64,000 nt of DNA from JAAZKV01 sp041659525 (GTDB lineage Archaea; Iainarchaeota; Iainarchaeia; Iainarchaeales; JAAZKV01). The translations under genes and the position numbers were made by a program. Each line of letters begins with the position of its first letter. The first letter of the stretch is position 1. Where the stretch lies: assembly GCA_041659525.1 (NCBI GenBank), contig JBAZYC010000001.1:806001-870000 (forward strand). The letters run 5' to 3'. Shown in pieces: positions 24,581 through 34,148 of this stretch. Under the pieces are notes generated by a model that had not been told where the DNA came from, did no database searches, and was given only the letters and a program-made list of their open reading frames with translations.

Positions 24581-24892
24581 ATGATTTTACGAGGAATTGG
24601 GGTTTCAAGTGGTATTGTAAAAGGAAAAGTTAAGTTTTATTCGAATGATGCTTTTGTTAGTGAAGATGATATTTTTGTTGCTTATTCTACAAATCCTTCA
24701 ATGGCTCATTCCATGGCGAGAGCCAAAGCAATTATTACTCAAAGAGGAGGTATTCTTTCACATGCAGCAATTTTTTGTAGGGAACTTGGAATCCCTTGTG
24801 TTGTTGGAGTAGAAGGATTGCTTGACAAAATAATGGAAGGGACTGAAGTTATTGTTGATGGTGAAAAAGGGACTATTGAGGTTGTTAATTAA
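24581..24892 (+). CDS. stand-alone PEP-utilising-enzyme mobile (phosphohistidine) domain
   Basis: 103 residues covering just the swivelling domain of PEP synthase/PPDK. The core is TQRGGILSHAAIFCRELG followed by IPCVVG, with His near residue 65 as the phosphate carrier, and it ends VIVDGEKGTIEVV. In PPDK and PEP synthase this domain shuttles phosphate between an ATP-grasp and a PEP site; here both are missing. The ATG abuts the previous stop and its TAA overlaps the next ATG (TAATG). It is most likely a phosphocarrier within a complex formed with its operon partners. Confidence 0.88.
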   Translation: MILRGIGVSSGIVKGKVKFYSNDAFVSEDDIFVAYSTNPSMAHSMARAKAIITQRGGILSHAAIFCRELGIPCVVGVEGLLDKIMEGTEVIVDGEKGTIEVVN

Positions 24893-25956
24893 TGCAAATT
24901 AAAAATATTCCTTTTAATAATTGGTATTCATCTTTAGTTAGTACTGTAAAAATTTCTGCGACTGAAAAAATATTTTCTTCTTTTGAAAATGCTAGGTTTG
25001 TAGTAATTGCTCAAAAAAAAACCAAAACAAAAATTCAGAGAAGAATTGCTTTTTTAGTTGGGCCTTATGTGATTTGCGAAGCTGTTAATGAGTTAAAGTT
25101 GAATGATTTTGTAGAGGATTGGACTACAAACAAACCTAATATTCCTCTTGGGAAAATGATTAGCATGGCAAAACAAAAAAGAGTTTTGGTGAAAAAAGGT
25201 AAGAATTTTAGAAAATATAAAATTATTGGTCAAGTTGATGCTGTGGTTAAAGAAACTTTTTATGGGCTCGACCAAATCACTATTGGGGCTTATTGTGGAA
25301 CGATTTTGAATACTTATCAAGACATAGTTAACGCAGAAAAATTTGCTTCTTCAGATAAATATGATGTTACTTTGTTTCCTGAGTCTTATCCTTTTAGTCG
25401 AAGAAAGCTAGATTTTTCTAATTTTCCTGAAGGTTCGATTCTTGGCTGTTATTCAAGTTATGGTCCAAAGATGTTTTTTCTTTCAAAAAATCATAAGTTA
25501 ATTAATAAAAGCACTTTCTTTGCAAATGAAAAGATTTTATCAAAAAGGAAGTTTTTGCCTAATATTTTTAATATTAAAAACAAAAAAGTAGCGGTGCTGA
25601 TTTGTTATGATACAATGAATCCAAAATTGTCTTTTTATTTATCTAAAAAGGAAATTGATTTAATGCTCGTTTCGGCAATGATTCCAAAAACTGATATTGA
25701 GCGTTGGAAAAAATTTGCTTATGTTAGGGGAAATGAAAATCAGTGTCCTGTTGTTATTGTTAGTGCTAAAGATAAAAGAAAAATTACTGCGCCTTTTGTT
25801 ATTTATTATAACCCTATTTCTGATGAAGTTATAGTTTATAATAAACCGAAAAAATTGAATCTTTACATTGGAACAAGGCTTCTTGAATCTCCAAAAACTC
25901 ATTGGAGTTGGCTACTAAAAAACGGGGCTTTTGGGCCATTTTTAAGAGATTTTTAA
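24892..25956 (+). CDS. nitrilase/carbon-nitrogen hydrolase-like protein
   Basis: 354 residues, longer than a usual nitrilase because of about 110 extra N-terminal residues. A Glu-Lys-Cys triad can be proposed: Glu in TLFPESYPF, Lys in the SKNHKLINKSTFF region, and Cys in VAVLICYDTMNPKL. The expected downstream motif is VSAMIPK and RGNENQCPVVIVSA. Members hydrolyse or condense amides and nitriles. The start overlaps the stop of the phosphohistidine-domain gene by 1 nt, so expression is coupled. Substrate unknown. Confidence 0.8.
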   Translation: MQIKNIPFNNWYSSLVSTVKISATEKIFSSFENARFVVIAQKKTKTKIQRRIAFLVGPYVICEAVNELKLNDFVEDWTTNKPNIPLGKMISMAKQKRVLVKKGKNFRKYKIIGQVDAVVKETFYGLDQITIGAYCGTILNTYQDIVNAEKFASSDKYDVTLFPESYPFSRRKLDFSNFPEGSILGCYSSYGPKMFFLSKNHKLINKSTFFANEKILSKRKFLPNIFNIKNKKVAVLICYDTMNPKLSFYLSKKEIDLMLVSAMIPKTDIERWKKFAYVRGNENQCPVVIVSAKDKRKITAPFVIYYNPISDEVIVYNKPKKLNLYIGTRLLESPKTHWSWLLKNGAFGPFLRDF

Positions 25957-26582
25957 TTTTTTGAAATTTTTATGAATTTTTTTACTTTTTTAAAATCTCT
26001 AAAAAAATATTTATTTCTCAACCCAGATTCTGCATCTACTGCAAAAGGGTGTGTTTTTTGAATTGCTTTTTTAACATTTTTTGGATTTAGTCCACCTGCT
26101 AATATAATAGGGATTTTAGTGGTTAAAATAATTTTTTTACTTAATATCCAGTTGTGAGTGGTTCCTGTCCCCCCGAAAAGTCCTTCTTTTTTTGAATCAA
26201 GAAGGATTAAATCTGCAGAAGGATACTTTTTTACTTCTTTTAAAGGATCTTTTTCATTCATAAATACCATTGGTATTGCTTTAGCTTTGGTATTCTTTTT
26301 TATAGCAGCAACTATTTTCTTTGTTGGGCGCAAAAGTTGAACTCCCCAAGGTTTAATTTTTTTTACTAGTTTTACGATTTTTTTTGGGTTTTTTTCAAAA
26401 GTTAAAATTATTGTTTTGATTTTTGAGGTTTTAACTAGTTTTGCGGCCGTTTCTTCATTCACACTTAACGTGGTTTTTGGGATATTCACCAAAACTCCAA
26501 TAAAATTTGGTTTAAGCAAATTAAGTATCTTTACTTCTTTTTTAGTTCTTACTCCACATATTTTTACGGCGCAGCTAAACAT
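25953..26582 (-). CDS. phosphoribosylanthranilate isomerase-like protein (TrpF)
   Basis: 209 residues, usual TrpF length. The landmarks AVKICGVR (Cys7 catalytic in the family), FIGVL, WGVQLL, LILLDS, GGTGTTHNW, ILAGGLNP and FAVDAESGLR follow the TIM-barrel order of TrpF, with GVDVSSG replaced by AVDAESG. TrpF isomerises N-(5-phosphoribosyl)anthranilate in tryptophan synthesis, but no other trp gene is in this window, so a related isomerisation is possible. The gene is convergent with the nitrilase-like gene (4-bp overlap) and divergent from the ligase gene with an AT-rich shared promoter. Confidence 0.8.
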   Translation of the reverse strand: MFSCAVKICGVRTKKEVKILNLLKPNFIGVLVNIPKTTLSVNEETAAKLVKTSKIKTIILTFEKNPKKIVKLVKKIKPWGVQLLRPTKKIVAAIKKNTKAKAIPMVFMNEKDPLKEVKKYPSADLILLDSKKEGLFGGTGTTHNWILSKKIILTTKIPIILAGGLNPKNVKKAIQKTHPFAVDAESGLRNKYFFRDFKKVKKFIKISKN

Positions 26583-26635
26583 ATATTTATTATATGTTTA
26601 ATTCTGCTTTATATATATGATCTTGAGGGGTTGTC

Positions 26636-27736
26636 ATGGCAAAATTAGTTATTGATGAAATGAATGATTTATTATCTTTTTTTGGAGGAAAAAAAATTTC
26701 TTCTTTAGAAGAATGGAAGAATATTCCTTTGAAAAGAAAATCGGATCTTGTAGATTTAGTGCCAAAAAAATTCCTTGAATTAAGGATAACTAGCGGTTCA
26801 ACTGGTGAACCTTTATATATTTTTTATTCAAAGGATGCAATTGATGCATTTTTGCGAAGAACAATTAAATCAATACGTTTATCAGGAGTAACTAATGATG
26901 ATGTTGTGTTGAACTTATTTGCTTATGGTAATTATGTTCCTGGGAGTATGTATGAAAGAGCTTGTCTTTCTGAGGGTATTGCAGTTCTTCCTCTTGGTGC
27001 TCCAAACACTTATCCTAAAGAAAAAATTATTGATGTAGTTAAAAGAGTAAAACCAACAGTTTGGTTTTCAGTTCCTAGTTATGCTCTTGCACAATTAAAT
27101 ATACTTGCTTCAATTGACAAAAAATTGTTGCCAAGAATAGTTGTGGTTGCGGGGGAAAGATTGCTTGATTCTTATATAGAAAATTTTAATAATCTCGGGA
27201 TTAAACTTGTTAATAATTTTGGTTTGACTGAATGTCCTGCGATAGGAGTTTCAATCAATGATCAAAAATTAATTAAAGTAATTCCTGATGGCATATTTGT
27301 TGAAATGGTAAATGTTGATGGAAATAATGAACTTGTTATCACTGATTTGAATAACAAAGCCACTCCAATTATTAGGTATAATACAAGAGACCTTTTAATT
27401 AGAGTAAAAGAAGAAAAGAATGGTTCTTTGCAAGAATTTGAGGTGAAGGGTAGAAATGATGATTTAATTAAGTTGCAAGGGCTTCTTGTTTCAAAAAATA
27501 AAATAATTGAAGTTATATCAAAATACACTAATGATTTTTATGTAAATATTATTATTAAAGAAGGGAGGGATTATTTACAAATTAATTTGCTTAAATCAAT
27601 TAAGCCAATGGAAAAAGAAATTATTTTTGATATTACAAAAGTTTATGGTAAAGTAGAGTTGGTGTTTTTAGAAGAAATTAATCCTTCTAAAACAAGTTCG
27701 CATAAAGTTATTTTGGTACAGGACTTGAGGAAATAA
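26636..27736 (+). CDS. PaaK-like AMP-forming ligase
   Basis: 366 residues, shorter than typical phenylacetate-CoA ligases (about 430). The adenylation motif ITSGSTGEPLYIF is near residue 52, followed by a VNNFGLTECPAIG motif (A5-like) and VITDLNNKATPIIRYNTRD with the conserved Tyr-Arg-x-Asp. A C-terminal swing domain follows (VKGRNDDLIKLQG). It would activate a carboxylic acid as an acyl-AMP, with CoA, an amine or another group as acceptor. The ATG follows GGGGTTGTC. It forms an operon with the PLP decarboxylase 37 nt downstream. Confidence 0.88.
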   Translation: MAKLVIDEMNDLLSFFGGKKISSLEEWKNIPLKRKSDLVDLVPKKFLELRITSGSTGEPLYIFYSKDAIDAFLRRTIKSIRLSGVTNDDVVLNLFAYGNYVPGSMYERACLSEGIAVLPLGAPNTYPKEKIIDVVKRVKPTVWFSVPSYALAQLNILASIDKKLLPRIVVVAGERLLDSYIENFNNLGIKLVNNFGLTECPAIGVSINDQKLIKVIPDGIFVEMVNVDGNNELVITDLNNKATPIIRYNTRDLLIRVKEEKNGSLQEFEVKGRNDDLIKLQGLLVSKNKIIEVISKYTNDFYVNIIIKEGRDYLQINLLKSIKPMEKEIIFDITKVYGKVELVFLEEINPSKTSSHKVILVQDLRK

Positions 27737-27773
27737 TTTTTGTTAAAAACTAATCTTTGGGGGGTGTGTTTTC

Positions 27774-28970
27774 TTGAAAAAGTCTGTAATAAAAAACAAT
27801 ATCCTAAAAAAACTAAATTTTACAAAAGCGGAGATAAAAGCAAGTAATTATTATAGATTAGGTTACCCTCAAACAAATGCAAATAAGTTTGGTGGAAAAG
27901 TACTTTCTTCTTTATTAGAATTGAATCCTAATAATGTTGGAGTGATGTCTCAAAAAAAAATGAATTTAAAAGGAACAAAACTTATTGAAGCCGACTTTGT
28001 TAAACAATTATCTAATTTTTTTAATGGAAAGAATGTTGAAGGGTATATTACAAGCGGGGCAACAGAATCAAACTTAGAGGCCCTTTGGATTGCAAGAGAA
28101 GAAATGAAAATTAAATCAAGAAAGTTTTGTTTATTAAAAACAAAGTTAACTCATTTTTCTATTGAAAAAGCAATTAATATTTTACAAATCGAGAATGTGT
28201 TTGATATTGATTTTGATGAGAATTATTCTTTGTCTTTGGAATCTTTAAACTCAAAAGTAACAGAACTTTGTTCTAAAGGGTTTGATGGATTTATTGTTGT
28301 TGCTACTGTAGGTTATACTTTGACTGGGAGTAGCGATAATGTAAAAGAAATTTCTGATTTATTAGGTTCTTTAAAAAAGGTTAATACTTTCTTGCATGTA
28401 GACGCAGCTTTTGGGGGGTTAGTTTTGCCTTTTTCTAGAAAAAATTTTGTATTTGATTTTCGATTGCCTAAAGTTAATTCAATTGCAGTGGACATGCATA
28501 AAATGGGACTAGCTCCTTATTCAGCAGGCGTTTTTCTTTGTAGAAAGGGATTGTTAAATTATGTTTCAAGAGAAGTTGATTATACAGGATCCGTTGATGC
28601 TACTGTTTTAGGTTCTCGTTCTGGCGCAAGTATAACTGCAGCTTGGGCGGTGTTCAATTATATTGGGCAAAAAGGTTATGCTGGGGTAGTGAAAAGATGT
28701 TTATCAAATAAAAAATATTTTTTATCCAAAGTTAAAGATATTGAAACTAAAGAAATTTTTAATCCTTTGGGAATGAATGTTGTTTCTTTAAAAACAAAAA
28801 AAAGATTCCCTAGATTTATTGAGGAAAAGTATCGTTTAGATGCAGTAAGATTTTCTAACTTTAATAATGTTAAAGAATTTGATGAATGTTATTTATATAG
28901 ATTTTATTTTATGCCTCATCAAGATTTAAAAGTGATTAAGGATTTTTTTAAAGACCTTAAGTACGTTTGA
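27774..28970 (+). CDS. group II PLP-dependent amino acid decarboxylase-like protein
   Basis: 398 residues. The TTG start at 27774 has a very strong GGGGGGTG ribosome binding site. The PLP fold is seen in ITSGATESNLEALW, HVDAAFGGLVLPF (Asp binding the pyridine N) and the Schiff-base lysine in VDMHKMGLAPYSAG. The size and HVDAAFGG resemble archaeal tyrosine/aspartate decarboxylase (MfnA) and histidine decarboxylase. It would produce an amine from an amino acid. The upstream ligase could join that amine to an acid. The 3' end overlaps the opposite gene by 14 bp. Confidence 0.9.
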   Translation: MKKSVIKNNILKKLNFTKAEIKASNYYRLGYPQTNANKFGGKVLSSLLELNPNNVGVMSQKKMNLKGTKLIEADFVKQLSNFFNGKNVEGYITSGATESNLEALWIAREEMKIKSRKFCLLKTKLTHFSIEKAINILQIENVFDIDFDENYSLSLESLNSKVTELCSKGFDGFIVVATVGYTLTGSSDNVKEISDLLGSLKKVNTFLHVDAAFGGLVLPFSRKNFVFDFRLPKVNSIAVDMHKMGLAPYSAGVFLCRKGLLNYVSREVDYTGSVDATVLGSRSGASITAAWAVFNYIGQKGYAGVVKRCLSNKKYFLSKVKDIETKEIFNPLGMNVVSLKTKKRFPRFIEEKYRLDAVRFSNFNNVKEFDECYLYRFYFMPHQDLKVIKDFFKDLKYV

Positions 28971-30033
28971 TTATAATTCCCTTATTATCTGTTTTCAAAG
29001 TAAATGTGTTTAAGTCATGTTTTTTAAATATTTCAAGAACTTTTTTAGGTTTTTTAGTTAAAGAAAAAATTGCTGGGCCACAAGAAGAAGTTGATAAAAT
29101 TGGCATTAGGTCTTCGTTTCGGTATTTTTTAAGTTCAATCATTTTTTTGAACATTTCAGGCCACATTTTTCCATCGTTTTCAAGGCTTCCTGAATTGTAT
29201 CTATAATCTTCTATTACTTCACCAATTTTATAAAAGTCTTTTTCTTCTATTGCTGGCATTAGTTGATGTAAAACATTCCATGCAATTTTTTCTGCATGAG
29301 CCTTGCTGGATTGATTCATTTTTTTAAATATTTTTTTCTCTTTTAGCATCATTTCTTTTGCATCAAATGGTTTGTAGGATTTTGGGATTCCGAAAACAAA
29401 AGAGTATCCGTTTGGAAAATTATTTCTTTTTATTACTACTGATTCACCAGCCATTATTATGATTCCTCCTCCATAAAGGGCTGCGGCGATACCCCCTCCA
29501 TTACTTTGGACGTGTATAATTTTTTTGTCATTGTTTAAAATTTCTTCTCCATAATTTTGTGCTAAAAGTTTCATCATTTCTTCTTTTTTAATTGGATTTC
29601 CATAAAGTGAATTTATTCCCTCAGCTACAGCAACTTGTAAAGCTGCAGAAGATCCAAATCCGCAATGAAGATATTTATGATTATTTTTTGCAGTAATCAA
29701 AAGTCCTTCTTTGAATCCTAGTGTCTTTTTAATTAAAAGTGCGCTATGAAGTACAATACTTTTTCGATCAGTATTTTTTGTAATTATTATTTTGTTATCT
29801 TTAATAATTTTTATTATTGCAGTAGTATAAAGTTTTGAAGAAAATATGAGTTCTCCTGCTGTATAAACCCCGGTTTTATTTGGATTAACGAGAGATTTTG
29901 TATCAAAAACCATTGCATTTATTCTTGCAGGAACTTTAATTAAAACTCGGTTTACTGGTTTTTTCAATTTTATTTTTTTAATAAGTGGATTGAATATTGT
30001 GCCTGGTAAAAATTCTTTTGCAATCAAATTCAT
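28957..30033 (-). CDS. GHMP kinase superfamily protein
   Basis: 358 residues. The GHMP phosphate loop is CGFGSSAALQVAVAEGIN near residue 124, preceded by the strand pattern VLIKVPARIN at residue 31, and the C-terminal motif 3 is LSTSSCGPAIFSL. This superfamily includes shikimate, mevalonate and homoserine kinases and the beta-RFAP synthases; none of these is clearly matched. It is second in an operon, 4 nt after the U32-like gene. Together with the convergent ligase/decarboxylase pair it may belong to an uncharacterised cofactor or lipid pathway. Confidence 0.83.
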   Translation of the reverse strand: MNLIAKEFLPGTIFNPLIKKIKLKKPVNRVLIKVPARINAMVFDTKSLVNPNKTGVYTAGELIFSSKLYTTAIIKIIKDNKIIITKNTDRKSIVLHSALLIKKTLGFKEGLLITAKNNHKYLHCGFGSSAALQVAVAEGINSLYGNPIKKEEMMKLLAQNYGEEILNNDKKIIHVQSNGGGIAAALYGGGIIIMAGESVVIKRNNFPNGYSFVFGIPKSYKPFDAKEMMLKEKKIFKKMNQSSKAHAEKIAWNVLHQLMPAIEEKDFYKIGEVIEDYRYNSGSLENDGKMWPEMFKKMIELKKYRNEDLMPILSTSSCGPAIFSLTKKPKKVLEIFKKHDLNTFTLKTDNKGIIIKRT

Positions 30034-30037
30034 GTAA

Positions 30038-31162
30038 TCACTCTATTTTTATTGCTTTTTCAAAAACTATTTTTAAATTGGTTAAGTGTTTTTCTTTTTC
30101 AGCTTTGTTAATTTTAATTGTTTTTTTTGCGGTTTGTTCGCAAAGCTTGCATGTTTTGCAGTCCTGACCACATTCTACTTTAGAAGAGATTATTTTATCT
30201 AAAAACCCTTTTAGTTTTTTGTTGTCTAAATAAATATTAAGTTCTTTGAATTTTTTATTATTTATGAATTCAGAAAAATCTTTGGAATACATTTTTTGCT
30301 GATCAATTAAATCCCATAAATTTCCTTTATACTCGTTTTTCGCATATGCTTTTACGCAATTTTTTATCCAATTTGTTGGCATAATTCTTCCTGAAAGTTT
30401 TAGGTATTCAATCCCTAAGTCAGAATATTTATTAACATCTTCAGGTCTTATCCAAGGGGATTTTATTATTTGTGAAAAATCAGTTAACTTTGCGATTGAG
30501 CATTTAATTAAGCAATAATCAAAAGTTGTTACTTTTGTTTCTTTTTGTGAGTCAATTGATGAAATCAAATAATGGTAAGATCGGTAGGGGCAATCAAATA
30601 AGCAAGATTCATTAGCAAGTATTTCTAATTTACACGAAGTTGATTTTTTTATTTTTTCGAGCAACTTAATATTTCTGTTTAATGGGGTGGAGAGGACTAT
30701 TCTATCTACTCCATCATTTTTTAAAATATTTGCTCGATTAACACTTCTTGGGTCGGTAACACAAGATAAAACTACTTTTAGTTTTGTGTGTTTGATTATT
30801 AAGTCTATGAGGAATGGATTTGCGACTGTTATATAATCTGATTTTGTTGATTCAATCCATTTTAAATAATCTACAAGTGCTTTTCTGTATTTTGGGTTGT
30901 ATTCATTATTGCTAAGAGAACTACTATTGACTAAATAATTGAAATCTAAACCAAGTTCATGAGTTTTTTTAATATATTTTTCAGCGTATTCTTGATCAAC
31001 TTCAAAAGGAATTAAACTTGCAGTTCTTGCACTTCCTGTGATACTTCTTTTTATGCTACTGTAAACTTCTTTAATTTTAGTTTTTGTGTTTTTTTCATTA
31101 TTAATAGTGTGAATTTTTTTGAGGAGTTTGTAGTCCCAATTTGTCGGAGCTGTTATTTCCAT
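30038..31162 (-). CDS. peptidase U32-like protein with C-terminal cysteine cluster
   Basis: 374 residues. The U32-type signature is LEILANESCLFDCPYRSYHY near residue 185, followed by a KCSIAKL cysteine and WIRPEDVNKYSDLGIEYLKLSGR, as in YhbU/UbiU-type proteins, where four cysteines bind a 4Fe-4S cluster. A second cysteine set lies near the C-terminus (CGQDCKTCKLC), suggesting another metal or cluster site. U32-like proteins act in ubiquinone and tRNA hydroxylation, so a redox role fits better than proteolysis. The gene has a TATA-like TTTTAAAAC at about 31187. Confidence 0.8.
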   Translation of the reverse strand: MEITAPTNWDYKLLKKIHTINNEKNTKTKIKEVYSSIKRSITGSARTASLIPFEVDQEYAEKYIKKTHELGLDFNYLVNSSSLSNNEYNPKYRKALVDYLKWIESTKSDYITVANPFLIDLIIKHTKLKVVLSCVTDPRSVNRANILKNDGVDRIVLSTPLNRNIKLLEKIKKSTSCKLEILANESCLFDCPYRSYHYLISSIDSQKETKVTTFDYCLIKCSIAKLTDFSQIIKSPWIRPEDVNKYSDLGIEYLKLSGRIMPTNWIKNCVKAYAKNEYKGNLWDLIDQQKMYSKDFSEFINNKKFKELNIYLDNKKLKGFLDKIISSKVECGQDCKTCKLCEQTAKKTIKINKAEKEKHLTNLKIVFEKAIKIE

Positions 31163-31230
31163 GTAAAACTAATTAGTTTAACTGTTTTAAAATGCATCTA
31201 ATCTTAATTTTAGGTTTTAATATATTTTCC

Positions 31231-31262
31231 ACCGGCAATTTGCTTCCAAATAATTTATTAAC
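31231..31262 (+). promoter_or_regulatory. shared 17-bp box plus TATA (uvrA)
   Basis: ACCGGCAATTTGCTTCC at 31231-31247, a 6-nt spacer, then TTTATTAA from 31254. The uvrA ATG is exactly 30 nt from the first TATA base. Confidence 0.75.
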
Positions 31263-31283
31263 CATCTGATATAGAACCTATTT

Positions 31284-34088
31284 ATGAAAGATATTATTGT
31301 CAGAGGGGCGCGTGAGCACAACCTCAAGAACGTTACGTTATCACTTCCTAGAGACAAATTTATTGTAATAACAGGACTATCTGGTTCGGGTAAATCTACG
31401 CTTGCTTTTGATACTATTTATGCAGAAGGGCAGAGAAGATATGTTGAATCACTTAGCGCATACGCTAGGCAGTTTATTGGGTTAATGAATAAACCCGATG
31501 TGGATTCTATTGAAGGATTATCTCCCGCAATTTCTATTGAACAAAAATCTACTTCAAATAATCCAAGATCCACCGTTGGGACAGTTACAGAAATTTATGA
31601 TTACTTAAGATTGTTATTTGCAAGAGTAGGTACTCCTTATTGTCCAATTCACAAAGTAAAAATTGAATCCCAAACTCCGCAGCAAATTGCAAAAAGAATT
31701 AGAGAACAACTAAAAGGAGACTTAACAATTCTTGCTCCAATTATTAGACAAAAGAAAGGAACTTATGAACAATTAATTATTGATTTAGGAAAAGAAGGTT
31801 TTGCAAAAGTTAGAGTAGATAAAAAAGTTATTCGAACTGATGAAAAGATTTCTCTTTCAAAATACCAAATGCACGATATTGAAGCAGTGGTTGACAAAAT
31901 TAATGCAAAAGAAAAAACAAGATTAGTTGAATCAGTAGAAAGTGCACTAAAAAGAGGAAATGGCCTTGTAATTGTTCTTGAGGATGCTAAAGAAAAAGAG
32001 CATCTTTATTCAAGTGCTTTAATGTGTCCTGTTTGTGGAATGAGTTTTGAAGAACTCCAACCAAGAATGTTTTCATTTAATTCTCCATTTGGAGCGTGCG
32101 AAGAATGTAAAGGGCTTGGGGTAAAAATAGAATTTGATCCTGATTTAATTATTCCTGATAAATCACTAAGCATTATTGATGGAGGAATTGACATTTATGG
32201 AAAAATGGATTTGTCTTGGAGAAGCCAACAACTTCAAGCAGTAGGAAAAATCCATGGATTTGATTTATTCACTCCTATTGAAAAATTTTCAAAAAAACAA
32301 TTAGATGTTCTACTTTACGGAGACTCTACTCCTGTTAAAGGAAGTTGGAGTAATGGAGCGAACATGAATTTTAATGATGGGTGGGAAGGATTAATCAATC
32401 AATCAGACAGATTATACAAGCAAACTGAATCAGAGTACCGAAGAGAAGAATTACAAAAATTCATGAAAACAAGAGAGTGTCCTTCTTGTAAAGGAAAAAG
32501 ACTCAAAGACAAAATACTCGCTGTTAAAGTTGCAGATAATTCAATAGTTGATATTACAGAACTTTCTGTTACAAAAGCACTTGATTTTTTTGAAAATATT
32601 TCTCTAACTGATAAACAAAGAGAAATTGCTAAATTAATTTTAAAAGAAATTATTTCAAGATTAAAATTCCTTAACGATGTGGGGTTAGGTTACTTAACTG
32701 TTTCTCGTCAAGCTGGAACTCTTTCAGGAGGAGAAGCTCAAAGAATTAGACTTGCTACTCAAATTGGTTCTAACTTAATGGGGGTACTTTACATTCTTGA
32801 TGAACCTTCAATCGGATTGCATCAAAGAGATAATAATAAATTAATTGAAACATTACACAGACTTCGCGATATTGGAAATACTTTAATTGTAGTCGAGCAC
32901 GATGAAGATACTATTAGAAAAGCAGATTTTGTTGTTGATATGGGTCCTGGAGCAGGAATTCACGGGGGAGAAGTAATAGCAATGGGGTCTCCGCATGAAA
33001 TTGAAAAAAATCCAAAATCAATAACCGGTCAATATCTTTCAGGAAAAATGAGTATTCCTATTCCTTCTGTTAGAAGAAAAGGGGAAGGAAGTATTACTTT
33101 CAAAGGATGCAGCGAACACAATTTGAAAAATATTGATGTAGAACTTCCTCTTGGAGTATTCACTTGCTTAACTGGAGTAAGTGGTTCAGGTAAATCTACT
33201 CTCTTAGAAGAAATTATTCAAAAGGGGTTAATAAAAAAATTAGAACTTTCTACTGCAAATATTTCGCCAGGAAAACATTCTGAAATTATAGTGGATGGAA
33301 AAATTGACAAAGTAGTAGTAATTGATCAATCTCCAATTGGAAGAACTCCAAGATCAAACCCTGCTACTTACATTAAAGTGTTTGATGAAGTTCGTGCACT
33401 TTTTGCTCAAACTAAAGAAGCAAAAATGAGAGGATATGATCAGGGAAGATTTTCTTTTAACTTGCCTGGGGGAAGATGCGAAAAATGTTCTGGAGATGGA
33501 ACAATTAAAATTGAAATGAATTTCTTGCCTGATGTTTATGTTGAATGCGAAGAGTGTAAAGGAAAAAGATACAACGAAGAAACTCTTACTGTTACTTATA
33601 ATGGAAAAAACATTGCAGATATACTAAACATGAGTGTAGAGGAAGCAACTAAATTATTTGAAGCGATTCCTCAAATCCGAACTAAATTAGGAGTGCTTAA
33701 TTCAGTTGGACTTGGTTACATAAAACTCGGTCAGAGTGCAACTACTCTTTCAGGGGGAGAGGCTCAGAGAATTAAACTTACTAAAGAACTTGCAAAAAGA
33801 GGAACAGGAAGTACTCTCTATTTGTTGGACGAACCTACTACGGGCTTGCACTTCCATGATATTAAAAAACTCCTTGATGTACTTCAAGTTCTCGTAGATA
33901 AAGGAAATACAGTAGTAGTAATTGAACACAACTTAGAAGTAATAAAAAACGCTGATTATATTATTGACCTTGGTCCCGAGGGTGGAGAGGGTGGAGGACA
34001 AATTATTGCAAAAGGAACTCCTGAAGAAGTTGCAAAAAACAAGACTAGTTACACTGGAAGATTCCTTTCGCCTATTCTAAAGAAGTAA
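31284..34088 (+). CDS. uvrA: excinuclease ABC subunit A
   Basis: 934 residues. UvrA finds bulky DNA damage and loads UvrB. Two ABC ATPase halves are visible: Walker A GLSGSGKST near residue 31 and GVSGSGKST near residue 632, each with an LSGGEAQRI signature. Zinc-binding cysteines are seen in CPVCGM/CEECKG, CPSCKGKR and CEKCSGDG/CEECKGKR. The protein is standard in length and motif order. The UvrABC system is bacterial but has spread in mesophilic archaea. Its promoter carries the shared box and gives a leaderless mRNA. Confidence 0.98.
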   Translation: MKDIIVRGAREHNLKNVTLSLPRDKFIVITGLSGSGKSTLAFDTIYAEGQRRYVESLSAYARQFIGLMNKPDVDSIEGLSPAISIEQKSTSNNPRSTVGTVTEIYDYLRLLFARVGTPYCPIHKVKIESQTPQQIAKRIREQLKGDLTILAPIIRQKKGTYEQLIIDLGKEGFAKVRVDKKVIRTDEKISLSKYQMHDIEAVVDKINAKEKTRLVESVESALKRGNGLVIVLEDAKEKEHLYSSALMCPVCGMSFEELQPRMFSFNSPFGACEECKGLGVKIEFDPDLIIPDKSLSIIDGGIDIYGKMDLSWRSQQLQAVGKIHGFDLFTPIEKFSKKQLDVLLYGDSTPVKGSWSNGANMNFNDGWEGLINQSDRLYKQTESEYRREELQKFMKTRECPSCKGKRLKDKILAVKVADNSIVDITELSVTKALDFFENISLTDKQREIAKLILKEIISRLKFLNDVGLGYLTVSRQAGTLSGGEAQRIRLATQIGSNLMGVLYILDEPSIGLHQRDNNKLIETLHRLRDIGNTLIVVEHDEDTIRKADFVVDMGPGAGIHGGEVIAMGSPHEIEKNPKSITGQYLSGKMSIPIPSVRRKGEGSITFKGCSEHNLKNIDVELPLGVFTCLTGVSGSGKSTLLEEIIQKGLIKKLELSTANISPGKHSEIIVDGKIDKVVVIDQSPIGRTPRSNPATYIKVFDEVRALFAQTKEAKMRGYDQGRFSFNLPGGRCEKCSGDGTIKIEMNFLPDVYVECEECKGKRYNEETLTVTYNGKNIADILNMSVEEATKLFEAIPQIRTKLGVLNSVGLGYIKLGQSATTLSGGEAQRIKLTKELAKRGTGSTLYLLDEPTTGLHFHDIKKLLDVLQVLVDKGNTVVVIEHNLEVIKNADYIIDLGPEGGEGGGQIIAKGTPEEVAKNKTSYTGRFLSPILKK

Positions 34089-34148
34089 TTCTTTGCTTTT
34101 AGTTCTAAAGAAGTAAGTTATTTAACAAATCCCTTTCATAGTTTTAGT

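Noticed and set aside
28957..30033. GHMP protein as archaeal shikimate kinase linked to aroA/aroC
   Set aside because: It is longer than known GHMP shikimate kinases, lacks their typical motif as I remember it, and is 10 kb from the aro operon.
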